A model generated the notes under the pieces. That model worked only from the letters and a program-made list of their open reading frames with translations. It searched no databases and was not told where the DNA came from. From Candidatus Saccharibacteria bacterium oral taxon 488 (GTDB taxonomy: Bacteria > Patescibacteriota > Saccharimonadia > Saccharimonadales > Saccharimonadaceae), in contig CP040001.1 of NCBI GenBank assembly GCA_013100825.1, positions 558,001 to 622,000 on the forward strand: 64,000 bases of DNA, read 5' to 3'. The stretch's first letter is position 1. Each line of letters begins with the position of its first letter. Of this stretch, positions 25,037-33,321 are shown piece after piece. Made by a program: the position numbers and the translations under genes.

Positions 25037-25591
25037 TTATTCAAGTGTGGTGAGAAATTGACGGACGGCATCGATTGGCTTGAATAAGCGGTACGTCTCA
25101 GCGTCCTCATCTGGCGTTAATTCGGCGCGCGTTTTGCCCTCGTAGCCATCCGGGCAAAATATTTTATCCCAGCCAAAACCGCCATCGCCTATGGGATACT
25201 CAGAGATAGCGCCATGAAGTTCAGCGCGAAACAACCTGACCCGCTGGCCGTCATAGTAGCCAAACACGCATGCCGCCACCGCCGATCGATCATCAAAGCC
25301 ATCAAGCATCCGGCAGAGATTCTCTAAGCCGTTTGGCGACTCGACAAAAAACTTGATAAACGGACTCGGCAGTCCACCCAGCGCAGTAAACCCGAGCGCC
25401 ACATCCTCAACCAAAACCGGACATTTGGCGATTGTATACGCCTGACGCACCTTATGTTCAACAACCTCCTCCAAGCTAGTCGATTGAATTTCCGTTAAAT
25501 CAACCGCCCGATGCTTCAGTGGTAAACCCAGCATGCGCGATAAATAATCTGCTTTGTGTTGATTGCCGGTAATAAACGTAATCGTCTTCAT
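25037..25591 (-). CDS. Ham1/RdgB-like non-canonical NTP pyrophosphatase (paralogue 2)
   Basis: A 184-aa protein with FITGNQHKADYLSRML, VLVEDVALGFTALGGLPSPFIKFF, and GDGGFGWDKIFCPDGYEGKTRAEL, the family's DPxFxP-like and KxxxSHR-like regions. It is closer to canonical RdgB than paralogue 1 but still divergent. I used the ATG at 25591; a GTG directly before it (25594) is possible. GGTG about 8 nt upstream may act as SD. It lies 5 nt after the MazG-like/DUF1653 gene and is cotranscribed with it. Confidence 0.82.
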   Translation of the reverse strand: MKTITFITGNQHKADYLSRMLGLPLKHRAVDLTEIQSTSLEEVVEHKVRQAYTIAKCPVLVEDVALGFTALGGLPSPFIKFFVESPNGLENLCRMLDGFDDRSAVAACVFGYYDGQRVRLFRAELHGAISEYPIGDGGFGWDKIFCPDGYEGKTRAELTPDEDAETYRLFKPIDAVRQFLTTLE

Positions 25592-25596
25592 CACGC

Positions 25597-26253
25597 TTAC
25601 ACCTGAGTTTCAGAGTTTACTTTCTGAAATCGCGGCACAGATTTCCCATCCAGTACTACTGTTTCCGTAAACATGTTGGCAGGGCGAGCAAATAACTCAT
25701 ATTCATTTTCATATAGAGGTCGGTAAATTACTAGGAAGTCTTCTGCCTCAGTTTCTAACGCTAGACCGATCACCTCGTATAATTTGCCTGATTTGCTGTG
25801 CCTGTACATACCCTTGCTGATTTTCGCGTAACGGCTCCGTTCTTTACTACCCGCCGTTTCTTCGCGATACTTCTCTGGCTGGGCACGCAGTATTTCCACC
25901 CATCTACTGTCATCCGTAAAATCATTGTATTCAATATAGTGCCGATTATCAAAGCCGCCATTATCCTGCTTTTTATGCGCCATCGCTTCCTGGACTTGCT
26001 CTATAGAAAAGCCAAAATCTCGACGCAGCGCGTCAACGACTTCTTGCAAATCAGCCAGTTCTTTGAGCGATTCATCACGCTGCGTATCATCCAGTGGAAT
26101 TTCGTCCACCTCCTCGTGAACCTTGCGGAGCAGCTCGCGGCGAAATTCTTGCTTGTCTAATGTCCGGTACTCCGTATGCAAAAATTCTGGATCATCCAGG
26201 CACTTTTTCACCACTTTGTCACGCACTAATTTTTGCAAGTAAAATCGGATCAT
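25597..26253 (-). CDS. MazG-like NTP pyrophosphohydrolase fused to DUF1653
   Basis: A two-domain protein of 218 aa. Residues 1-100 are all-alpha: KLVRDKVVKKC, then EVDEIP and ELADLQEVVDAL, giving the ExxE...ExxD metal pattern of MazG/HisE-like housecleaning enzymes (LVRDKI family). Residues about 145-210 match DUF1653: GMYRHSKSGKLYEVIGLAL, VIYRPLYENE, FARPANMFTE and VPRFQKV. The fusion couples a predicted pyrophosphohydrolase with a domain often found near nucleotide or hydrolase genes. SD GGAGG spans the junction with the upstream gene. Confidence 0.8.
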   Translation of the reverse strand: MIRFYLQKLVRDKVVKKCLDDPEFLHTEYRTLDKQEFRRELLRKVHEEVDEIPLDDTQRDESLKELADLQEVVDALRRDFGFSIEQVQEAMAHKKQDNGGFDNRHYIEYNDFTDDSRWVEILRAQPEKYREETAGSKERSRYAKISKGMYRHSKSGKLYEVIGLALETEAEDFLVIYRPLYENEYELFARPANMFTETVVLDGKSVPRFQKVNSETQV

Positions 26254-26661
26254 CTAGTTACCTCCGTTGGTTAATGTTTCAACACCATCCTCATACACTA
26301 AGTCGCCAATCTCAACTTCGTAAATATGTTTATCATTACGAAACGCAAAAAATCGGACGGTTTTATGTTGCTGCCAGGCTTGGATTACTTCCGCGCGTAC
26401 ACCATCAGCAATATCGCCAAATACCCACAGCTCATCAGCGCGCGCCACCAGCGTATTATTGGCGCGCCGCACCGTGTCACGCTCTACTACGTCGAGCAAA
26501 AAATAGTCAAAACTGGTAAACGGATTAATTGGCACAACGCCTTGCTCAAGCGCAAATTTCGTGACGAAAAATCTCATGTAAAAATACTTCTTCGACATCG
26601 CCGTAAACACAACTGTGTCGGCAGGTTTGATGGCGAGAGCGCGATGTAGTTGCTGAGTCAT
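26254..26661 (-). CDS. deoxyribosyltransferase-like hypothetical protein (DUF4406-like)
   Basis: A 135-aa protein. The pattern PFTSFDYFLLDVVERDTVRRANNTLVARADELWVFGDIADG, with an acidic residue after DG (VRAEV) and then HKTVRFFAF, resembles the small DUF4406/DUF7768 branch of the nucleoside 2-deoxyribosyltransferase fold. The N-terminal part (DTVVFTAMSKKYFYMRFFVTKF) fits the first strand and helix. Function is not established. SD AAGGAGG is 8 nt upstream, directly after the ligA stop. Confidence 0.65.
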   Translation of the reverse strand: MTQQLHRALAIKPADTVVFTAMSKKYFYMRFFVTKFALEQGVVPINPFTSFDYFLLDVVERDTVRRANNTLVARADELWVFGDIADGVRAEVIQAWQQHKTVRFFAFRNDKHIYEVEIGDLVYEDGVETLTNGGN

Positions 26662-26674
26662 GGTTATTACCTCC

Positions 26675-28705
26675 TTATTGTATAATCTCTAACAATGCTT
26701 GTTCATCAATAATTTTCGTGCCGTATTGTTCGGCTTTTTTCAATTTGCTGGCGCCGACTTTACCGCCAGCTACCAAATATGTTGTATCTTTTGCAACAGT
26801 GGTTTGGAAGGTGCCGCCCAGATTACGGATTCTTTCAGCAGCGGCGTCACGCCCCATCGACTGCAGGGTGCCAGTGATGACGAAACTTTGGCCAGCCAGG
26901 TGGTCGGATTTTTGACTAAACTGCGGTGTCACACCTAAGTCAGTAAATTTCTCGAGCAGCGTCACATTATCTTCATCAGCAAACCACGCCACGATCGACT
27001 CGGCAACAATTTCGCCCACGCCGTCTACTTCACGCAGCTCATCAATAGTCGCCGCCAGTAACTTTTCGATACTCTCAAACCTATTGGCGAGGTCAATCGC
27101 CGTCTGCGCGCCAACATGACGAATACCGAGGCCGAACAAAAATCGCTCCAACGCTGGCTGTTTTTTAGCAGCAATGGCATCAATGAGCTTTTGTGCGGAA
27201 ATCTCAGCAAAGCGCTCCAGCTGCAGCAAATTATCTTTCGTCAACCGGTAAATATCTGCCAAATCATTAACTAGCCCAGCCTCGACCAGTGCCTCGACAT
27301 TTTTCTCGCCCAGCGTGTCGATATCTAGGGCACCTTTGGACGCAAAATGCGTCAGAGATCGCTTCAAAATCAGCGGACCGCTCAAGCCTTTAACGCGGTA
27401 CACCGCCTCGCCTGCTGGCCGTACAAATGCTAGCTCTGGGTATTGGCGCGCCAGCTCTGCTGGATAATCAATTGGCTTAGCATCTGCTGGCCGCAATTCT
27501 TTCAGTACGGTTTGCACCTGCGGGATGATGTCGCCCGCCTTGAAAATCACCACCGTGTCACCACGCTGCACATCCAGCCGAGCAATTTCGTCAGCGTTAT
27601 GCAGACTAGCGTGCTGCACCGTTGTCCCAGCCACCACCACCGGGTCAAACACCGCCACTGGTGTGGCCGCACCGGTTCGACCGATGGAGATAACGATATC
27701 GCGGACGATGGTCGTGGCTTCTTCGGCAGCAAATTTATAGGCCACTGCGGCTCGCGGTGTCTTGCCAACGATGCCCAGCTCGGCAAACTGTCGCCGGTCA
27801 TTGAGCTTGATGACCGCTCCGTCGGTGTTAAACTGCAGTGACTGACGCACTTCATCGAGATGATTAACATAGCTCATCACCTCGTCCAGGCCATAGACAA
27901 TTTGCGTCTGCCGACTAGTGGTGATACCCAGCTCGTTCATCATCTGATAGCCAAAGGCAATTGTCGGCGTATCCTCGAGGTTATCGCGAATGATGTCATA
28001 ACCAACGAAGTGCAATGGACGCTCTGCCACCAGTTTTGGGTCAAGCTGACGAATCGTCCCGGCTGCTAAATTACGCGGATTGGCAAATTCTGGCTGACCG
28101 GCCGCTCGCCGACGCTGATTTAAGGCTGCAAAGTCCTCTTTGTGCATCACGATTTCACCACGAATCTCCGTCCGACCACGCAAAAAATGAGCAAATCGCT
28201 GGTTGGCGCGCAGTGTCAGCGGCACATTCTGAATCGTCCGCACATTCATGGTCACATCTTCACCAACCAATCCGTCGCCGCGCGTCACGGCCCGCGTCAG
28301 CACACCGTCTTCATAAATCAGCGCACAGGCCAGGCCATCCATCTTGATATCACACAAAAATTCTTCAGTGATGTCCCGGCGCACTTTTTTCATGCGCTGT
28401 ATCCACGCCGCAACTTCTTCTCGGTCAAACACGTCCTGCAGTGAAATCATCCGCGTTTGATGCTGGACCTTGGTAAATTTACCGAGCGCTTTTCCTGCCA
28501 CCCGCTGGGTTGGGCTGTCTGGTGTGATGAGTTCAGGAAACTGCTCTTCTAGCTGCGACAATTCATGTTTCAGGCTATCAGCCGCCGCCTCGCTCATGAT
28601 CGATTCGTCGAGGACATGATAATGATAGCGATAATCATTGATCAGATCTCGCAGTTTGACAATTCGTTGCTCGGCCGCCTGCCGGTCAAGCTGGCGCGCT
28701 GTCAT
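26675..28705 (-). CDS. ligA: NAD-dependent DNA ligase without zinc-finger cysteines
   Basis: Seals nicks with NAD. From the ATG at 28705 it is 676 aa. It has the Ia domain with YRYHYHVLDE, the adenylation motif with Lys121 in IKMDG, RGEIVMHKEDF, DGAVIKL, an OB fold, helix-hairpin-helix repeats (about 480-580) and a C-terminal BRCT domain (about 595-676). The Cys4 zinc finger between the OB fold and the HhH domain (residues about 415-450) contains no cysteine at all. SD GAAAGG is about 10 nt upstream. The start lies inside the 3' end of the upstream membrane gene. Confidence 0.95.
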   Translation of the reverse strand: MTARQLDRQAAEQRIVKLRDLINDYRYHYHVLDESIMSEAAADSLKHELSQLEEQFPELITPDSPTQRVAGKALGKFTKVQHQTRMISLQDVFDREEVAAWIQRMKKVRRDITEEFLCDIKMDGLACALIYEDGVLTRAVTRGDGLVGEDVTMNVRTIQNVPLTLRANQRFAHFLRGRTEIRGEIVMHKEDFAALNQRRRAAGQPEFANPRNLAAGTIRQLDPKLVAERPLHFVGYDIIRDNLEDTPTIAFGYQMMNELGITTSRQTQIVYGLDEVMSYVNHLDEVRQSLQFNTDGAVIKLNDRRQFAELGIVGKTPRAAVAYKFAAEEATTIVRDIVISIGRTGAATPVAVFDPVVVAGTTVQHASLHNADEIARLDVQRGDTVVIFKAGDIIPQVQTVLKELRPADAKPIDYPAELARQYPELAFVRPAGEAVYRVKGLSGPLILKRSLTHFASKGALDIDTLGEKNVEALVEAGLVNDLADIYRLTKDNLLQLERFAEISAQKLIDAIAAKKQPALERFLFGLGIRHVGAQTAIDLANRFESIEKLLAATIDELREVDGVGEIVAESIVAWFADEDNVTLLEKFTDLGVTPQFSQKSDHLAGQSFVITGTLQSMGRDAAAERIRNLGGTFQTTVAKDTTYLVAGGKVGASKLKKAEQYGTKIIDEQALLEIIQ

Positions 28706-29801
28706 CGGCGACGACCTTTCGGTAGAATAGATAAATATAGCACGCCGAGGCAACAATCGAGAACGCCACCAACATCAACGCCACGAGCGGCACCAGCGGC
28801 AGCCAGTTCAACGCCGGTATCACCGTTTTGAGTGCACCATCAATCGTAATGACCGGAATAAGCACCGCCGCCCAAACCACGGCGAGCACCACCAGCAGCC
28901 ACATCAATCGCAGCAAGATTCGCATCCGCCGCCCCAAGACAACGTCCGAAGCCAGTCGCGCTGCTTCTAGTGGATACATTCCCGGTAGCGTGACGATCAC
29001 CATAGCAAACAACGTACTCGTTAGCCAATATATCGACAAGGTAACAATTAATATGGTGGCACCGGCCGCCAACATCAACACAACCGTTTGTTGTAACATA
29101 CCTGACGTATCCGCCGCGCCATAGATGATAGCCGCTATCGCCGCTGGTAATAATTGAATGAGCGCAATAAACACCAGAACCGCCAGGGCGATGACTGGCG
29201 CACCCGCGTTATACAGCCCATCACGAACCTTTAGGCGCTTATCAGCGGTCACGCCACGAATCAGCCAGATTGTCGTCAGCCATATATATAGCCCAATTAA
29301 CGCACCAACTAGCTGCTGGGATGATCCCACACCACCCGTCGAACCGCCAAGCTGATTGGTAACCACGCCGGCAAATAGCGCCAGTGTCGGCATCACAGCA
29401 CCCAGGGCTCCTTCTTGGTTCGCTTCATTAATTGTATCTTTGAGTTGCTGGTACGTATCTTGTGACATTAACCCCGATAACAATACGCCCAATACCGCAT
29501 ATATTGCCGCCAATCCAACGAAGATCCGCCAGTGCTTTCGTATCAGTTGCCATGCTTGTTTGGTCAGCGCAAAGTAGCCTGGCAGTTTGAGCGAACGACG
29601 ATAGTCACGCCGCTTGGTCACTCGAAAACTACGGTGCGGCCGACGGCGGAGAAAAGCTTGACGGCGCTGTATCAGCCGCTGCCAAGCTTTAATAAGCCTC
29701 TCTTTTAACGATACTGTTTTCTTTGTCGCGGCGCGACTATCCGCTCTTGAGGTTGCTCGTTTACGCCGCGTGGTGTGTTGTTTTTTAGTTGGCTTCGTCA
29801 T
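28686..29801 (-). CDS. polytopic membrane protein with Arg-rich N-terminus
   Basis: Unrecognised, 371 aa. Residues 1-75 are strongly basic (RRKRATSRAD, RRPHRSFRVTKRRDYRR), possibly nucleic-acid or phospholipid binding. About six hydrophobic segments follow (from about residue 93), with a cytoplasmic-looking loop RGVTADKRLKVRDGLYNAG. The pattern resembles glycerophosphodiester-phosphodiesterase membrane-domain or DUF-type membrane proteins; no firm match. It starts 2 nt after the htpX stop and overlaps the ligA start by 20 nt. Confidence 0.75.
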   Translation of the reverse strand: MTKPTKKQHTTRRKRATSRADSRAATKKTVSLKERLIKAWQRLIQRRQAFLRRRPHRSFRVTKRRDYRRSLKLPGYFALTKQAWQLIRKHWRIFVGLAAIYAVLGVLLSGLMSQDTYQQLKDTINEANQEGALGAVMPTLALFAGVVTNQLGGSTGGVGSSQQLVGALIGLYIWLTTIWLIRGVTADKRLKVRDGLYNAGAPVIALAVLVFIALIQLLPAAIAAIIYGAADTSGMLQQTVVLMLAAGATILIVTLSIYWLTSTLFAMVIVTLPGMYPLEAARLASDVVLGRRMRILLRLMWLLVVLAVVWAAVLIPVITIDGALKTVIPALNWLPLVPLVALMLVAFSIVASACYIYLFYRKVVADDSAPA

Positions 29802-29803
29802 GA

Positions 29804-30679
29804 TTACATCTTCGTTGCATTACTTCGCAGACGTGCGATTCGATCTTCTAGTGGCGGGTGGGTGCTAAATAACTTTGAGAAAAAGCCAGGGCGCAGCGGA
29901 TTATTCATAAACAAGTTCGCCGTTGAGGTACTCTGCTTGCGCATTGGCCGACCATAACTTTGTAACTTCTCCAGTGCCATCGCCAGCCCCTCCGAGTCGC
30001 GAGTCAATAGCGCGCCCGAGGCATCCGCGAGATACTCGCGCTGGCGGCTCACCGCCAGTTGCGTAATCGTTGCTAAAATCGGTGCCAATATTACTACTAT
30101 GATACCCACGACGTAGACAACCGGACTGGTATCCCCGTCATCATCATCACCATAAATCATCATCCGGAGTGCGATATCAGCAAGCAACCCAATAGCACTC
30201 ACCAACCCAAAGGCAATCATACTAACGCGAATATCGTAGTTGCGCACATGGCTCATCTCGTGCGCCATCACCGCCTCGAGCTCGCGCTTGTCCATAATTT
30301 CTAACAGCCCAGTAGTCGCACCGACGATAGCGTGCTTTGGATCGCGGCCCGTCGCAAACGCGTTCGGCGCTGGATCATCAATAATGTAGACTTTTGGCAT
30401 CGGCATACCGGAGGTAATCGCCAGGTTTTCTACTACTCGCCACAGCTCCGGCGCATCCTTCTTTTCAATCTGCTGCGCACCGCTCATCGCCATGGCCAAT
30501 TTACCAGCAATATAATATTGTAACCACGCATAAAGCAGTGCACAACCGACAATGATCAACGACAATGAATAGTTCCGTAGATACATACCGACCAGTACAC
30601 CAATCACGCCGATAATCGCCACAAACACTGCCATGATCAGCACAGTGTTTCGCTTATTATGAGAAATTGCACTATACAT
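29804..30679 (-). CDS. htpX: HtpX-type membrane zinc metalloprotease
   Basis: Degrades misfolded membrane proteins. The 291-aa protein has two N-terminal membrane segments (about 12-31 and 39-58), the zinc motif His140-Glu141-x-x-His144, two further hydrophobic segments (about 156-172 and 185-210), and the third ligand region REYLADASGA. The end LFSTHPPLEDRIARL is diagnostic. It lies just downstream of lemA, a known neighbour. It has its own leaderless promoter after a terminator. Confidence 0.96.
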   Translation of the reverse strand: MYSAISHNKRNTVLIMAVFVAIIGVIGVLVGMYLRNYSLSLIIVGCALLYAWLQYYIAGKLAMAMSGAQQIEKKDAPELWRVVENLAITSGMPMPKVYIIDDPAPNAFATGRDPKHAIVGATTGLLEIMDKRELEAVMAHEMSHVRNYDIRVSMIAFGLVSAIGLLADIALRMMIYGDDDDGDTSPVVYVVGIIVVILAPILATITQLAVSRQREYLADASGALLTRDSEGLAMALEKLQSYGRPMRKQSTSTANLFMNNPLRPGFFSKLFSTHPPLEDRIARLRSNATKM

Positions 30680-30686
30680 ATTAGAT

Positions 30687-30692
30687 ATTATA
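30687..30692 (-). promoter_or_regulatory. extended -10 of htpX, leaderless spacing
   Basis: TGGTATAAT, then 7 nt, then the htpX ATG. It directly follows the lemA terminator. Confidence 0.65.
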
Positions 30693-30693
30693 C

Positions 30694-30724
30694 CAAAAAC
30701 CGCCCGCCGAAAATAGGCGAGCGG
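30694..30724 (-). terminator. rho-independent terminator of lemA
   Basis: CCGCTCGCC, 7-nt loop, GGCGGGCGG (one G-T pair), then TTTTT, reading on the minus strand 28 nt after the lemA stop. Confidence 0.8.
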
Positions 30725-30751
30725 CTTAGTTCAGGCAAAGATTATCCTGCC

Positions 30752-31321
30752 TTAGAATTTCACCTCGACTGGATTCTCAACACTTGCTCGATCAGCAACC
30801 TCAAAGAACTCCTTGGCCTGGAAGCCGAACATACCGGCAACCATGTTAGCTGGGAACCTTTGAATCCTTGTGTTCAGATCACGAACACCGCCATTATAAA
30901 AGCGACGCGATGCCTGGATCTTGTCTTCGGTATCGACCAGTTCCTGCTGCAGTTGCATGAAGTTTTGGTTAGCCTTCAAGTCTGGATAAGCCTCGGCTAC
31001 CGCGAACAGGCTCTTCAGCGCACCTTCGAGCATGTTCTCTGCTTCGGCAGTATCCTTCACACCTTTAGCGTCCATAATGGCCGATCGCGCTTCAGTAACC
31101 TTTTCAAATACTTCTTTCTCGTGCGTGGCGTAGCCCTTGACTGAGTTAACCAGGTTTGGAATCAAGTCAGTCCGGCGTTTGAGCTGGACAGTGATATCAC
31201 TCCATGCTTCCTCTACGCGGTTGCGCAGCGTTACTAGACCGTTGTATGTACCGATCAAAAACGCCACAATCAGAACGATAACGACACCGACGATAATTAA
31301 GGTTATTATTACTGCATCCAT
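30752..31321 (-). CDS. lemA: LemA family protein
   Basis: A 189-aa protein with one N-terminal membrane helix (about 4-24) followed by a helical-bundle domain: TYNGLVTLRNRVEEAWSDI, QLKRRTDLIPNLV, YPDLKANQNFMQLQQEL, and FPANMVAGMFGFQ. LemA proteins are anchored with the coiled-coil domain facing away from the short N-terminus; their function is unclear. Often beside htpX, as here. SD AAGGAG is 9 nt upstream. Confidence 0.95.
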   Translation of the reverse strand: MDAVIITLIIVGVVIVLIVAFLIGTYNGLVTLRNRVEEAWSDITVQLKRRTDLIPNLVNSVKGYATHEKEVFEKVTEARSAIMDAKGVKDTAEAENMLEGALKSLFAVAEAYPDLKANQNFMQLQQELVDTEDKIQASRRFYNGGVRDLNTRIQRFPANMVAGMFGFQAKEFFEVADRASVENPVEVKF

Positions 31322-31358
31322 GTTCTATTCTCCTTATGGTTAGTACCTTATACACATA

Positions 31359-31364
31359 ATTATA
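31359..31364 (-). promoter_or_regulatory. extended -10 promoter of lemA
   Basis: TGGTATAAT. The leader is about 30 nt and carries an SD, unlike the neighbouring htpX promoter. Confidence 0.6.
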
Positions 31365-31409
31365 CCATACACACGGGTCGTATAGCAGCAAAATCATACC
31401 AACTCATTG

Positions 31410-31464
31410 TTGACACGCAGCTCATCATAGTCGTATACTTATTCATATAAATCATATTTATATG
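31410..31464 (+). promoter_or_regulatory. promoter and putative operator of the AbrB-ABC operon
   Basis: TTGACA (31410-31415), 18-bp spacer, TATACT (31434-31439). A perfect inverted repeat follows at 31444-31464: CATATAAA and TTTATATG arms around 5 nt. Its position just after the start site suits autorepression by the AbrB-like product. Confidence 0.7.
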
Positions 31465-31479
31465 AAAGAAAGGAATTAT

Positions 31480-31695
31480 ATGACAAAACCAAAGAGTAGA
31501 CATGCTTGGACAGTCAAGGTTGGCGAACGCGGGCAAATTGTGATACCCAAAGAGGCGCGAGATATTTTTAATATCAAGCCTGGCGATACACTTATCATGC
31601 TCGGCGACAAGCAGCAAGGAATTGCTATTCCGACTAAGAATAAAGTCATTGATACAATCACCGCCGTACTCAATGATACGGAGATGAAATCATGA
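31480..31695 (+). CDS. AbrB/SpoVT-type transcription regulator
   Basis: A 71-aa swapped-hairpin DNA-binding protein: AWTVKVGERGQIVIPKEARD and FNIKPGDTLIMLGD match the AbrB/MazE signature. I chose the ATG at 31480, with AAAGGA 5-6 nt upstream; the ATG at 31462 lies inside the inverted repeat. Its stop overlaps the ABC ATPase start (ATGA). A likely role is regulating its own operon through the palindrome at 31444-31464. Confidence 0.88.
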   Translation: MTKPKSRHAWTVKVGERGQIVIPKEARDIFNIKPGDTLIMLGDKQQGIAIPTKNKVIDTITAVLNDTEMKS

Positions 31696-32417
31696 ATGCA
31701 ATCACTGCGACCAACTTAACAAAACGCTACGGTGACTTTGTCGCAGTCGACAGCCTTAATCTATCAATTGAAAAGGGTGAGTTATTTTCACTACTCGGTG
31801 TCAATGGTGCGGGTAAGACGACACTGATTAAAATGTTATCTTGCTTAAGCCAGCCAACACAAGGTGATGCTATTTTACTCGGCAATAGTATTACCGAAAA
31901 ACCTCAGGCAGTCAAACAGATGATCAACGTTTCACCGCAAGAAACTGCTGTAGCTGGTAATTTATCAGTCCGCGAGAATCTCGAACTGATCGCTGGACTC
32001 TACGGACAATCTGCTCATAACGCCAGTGAGAGCGCCTCGCGTATGGCAAGCCAATTCAAGCTCGAAACTGTCGAACATAAAAAAGCTAAGCATTTGTCTG
32101 GCGGCATGCAGCGACGCCTGTCGATCGCCATGGCGCTCATCTCAAATCCAAAAATATTATTCATTGACGAACCAACGCTAGGTCTTGATATTTTTTCGCG
32201 CCATGAGCTATGGGAGGCGATCAAGTTGCTCAAAGGTACAGTGACGACACTACTAACAACCCACTATCTCGAGGAAATTGAAGCGTTGTCTGATCGTGTT
32301 GGCGTCATGGCACGCGGCAAGCTCGTGGCAATCGGTACAGTGGCAGAACTGCAAAAACAAACCAATACGCGCACTCTCGAGGATGCGTTCGTAGCACTTG
32401 TAGGAGATATTCGATGA
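31692..32417 (+). CDS. ABC-2 type exporter ATP-binding protein
   Basis: A 241-aa ATPase with Walker A GVNGAGKTT (36-44), Q-loop region NVSPQET, signature LSGGMQRRLSIA, Walker B ILFIDEPTLGLD, and the H-loop in LLTTHYLEE. This is the drug/antibiotic/lipid exporter (DrrA/NodI-like) class. It is coupled by ATGA overlaps to both the AbrB-like regulator and the permease gene. The exported substrate is unknown. Confidence 0.93.
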   Translation: MNAITATNLTKRYGDFVAVDSLNLSIEKGELFSLLGVNGAGKTTLIKMLSCLSQPTQGDAILLGNSITEKPQAVKQMINVSPQETAVAGNLSVRENLELIAGLYGQSAHNASESASRMASQFKLETVEHKKAKHLSGGMQRRLSIAMALISNPKILFIDEPTLGLDIFSRHELWEAIKLLKGTVTTLLTTHYLEEIEALSDRVGVMARGKLVAIGTVAELQKQTNTRTLEDAFVALVGDIR

Positions 32418-33163
32418 GATCATTACTATTTGCTAAACGCTGTACAAAAGAAGCTGTACGCGATCCGATCAATCTATTCTTTGGATTGGTCTTTCCGCTC
32501 GTTTTACTTGGACTGCTCTCTATTATAAACGCCAGCATTCCCGCCAAAGCCAATAATACTATGTTTGCTATCAAAAATTTGGCACCAGGTATCGCAATGT
32601 TCGGTACGGCATTCCTAGCACTATTCTCAGGTATGCTCCTAGCAAAAGACCGAACGTCATCATTCCTGATGCGTCTGTTTACCTCGCCTATGACAGCCCG
32701 AGATTTTATCATTGGATACACAATTCCGATGATTATCATTGCTACCATGCAGGCAGTGATTACCCTCGTTATCGCCTGCTTTATCGGGCTCGACTTTTCA
32801 GTACACATTCTTGGGGCAATCGTTATTACAACGGTAACGTCGCTTCTGTTTGTTGGATGTGGGTTATTCTTCGGCAGTCTCATTAACGAACGAGCAGTTG
32901 GCGGCATATGCGGCGCCCTGCTCACCAATGTCGCTGGCTGGCTGTCGGGCGTATTTGTCCCGGTCGATCTCATCGGCGGTGGCTTTAAAATGGTTGCGGA
33001 AGCACTGCCATTTTACCACAGTGTTGCCGCCATTAAAGGCAGCATTGAGGGGAATTGGCAAGTCATCACACCACATCTACTGATTGTTTTGTGTTATACC
33101 ACCGTTATCTTTACACTCGCTATCTATATCTTTCGGCGAAAGATGACCGGGCGAAACACCTGA
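32414..33163 (+). CDS. ABC-2 type transporter permease
   Basis: A 249-aa protein with six hydrophobic segments, typical of ABC-2 permeases (DrrB/YadH type): LFFGLVFPLVLLGLLS at the start, a cytoplasmic loop AKDRTSSFLMRLFTSPMTARDF, and a C-terminal segment ending with basic RRKMTGRNT. It pairs with the ATPase upstream. A terminator follows 37 nt after the stop. Confidence 0.9.
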   Translation: MRSLLFAKRCTKEAVRDPINLFFGLVFPLVLLGLLSIINASIPAKANNTMFAIKNLAPGIAMFGTAFLALFSGMLLAKDRTSSFLMRLFTSPMTARDFIIGYTIPMIIIATMQAVITLVIACFIGLDFSVHILGAIVITTVTSLLFVGCGLFFGSLINERAVGGICGALLTNVAGWLSGVFVPVDLIGGGFKMVAEALPFYHSVAAIKGSIEGNWQVITPHLLIVLCYTTVIFTLAIYIFRRKMTGRNT

Positions 33164-33200
33164 TTTACCTGGCACACTAGAACTCAACTATCCATCGCGA

Positions 33201-33225
33201 AAGCCGCCTCTTACCGGCGGCTTTT
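33201..33225 (+). terminator. rho-independent terminator of the ABC operon
   Basis: AAGCCGCC, 7-nt loop, GGCGGCTT, followed by TT. It lies between the permease gene and the convergent tRNA-Leu gene and could act on both. Confidence 0.8.
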
Positions 33226-33235
33226 GTAACGATTA

Positions 33236-33321
33236 TGGTGCGCGAGGCGGGAATCGAACCCGCACGACTTTTGGTCAAGGGATTTTAAGTCCCTCGCGTC
33301 TACCAATTCCGCCACTCGCGC
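33236..33321 (-). tRNA. tRNA-Leu (anticodon UAA)
   Basis: Class II tRNA with a long variable arm. Acceptor GCGCGAG pairs with CTCGCGC; the anticodon stem AGGGA/TCCCT encloses CTTAAAA, giving UAA; the T arm is GCGGGTTCGATTCCCGC. CCA is encoded at the 3' end. A -10 like TATACT is at 33332-33337. Confidence 0.95.
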
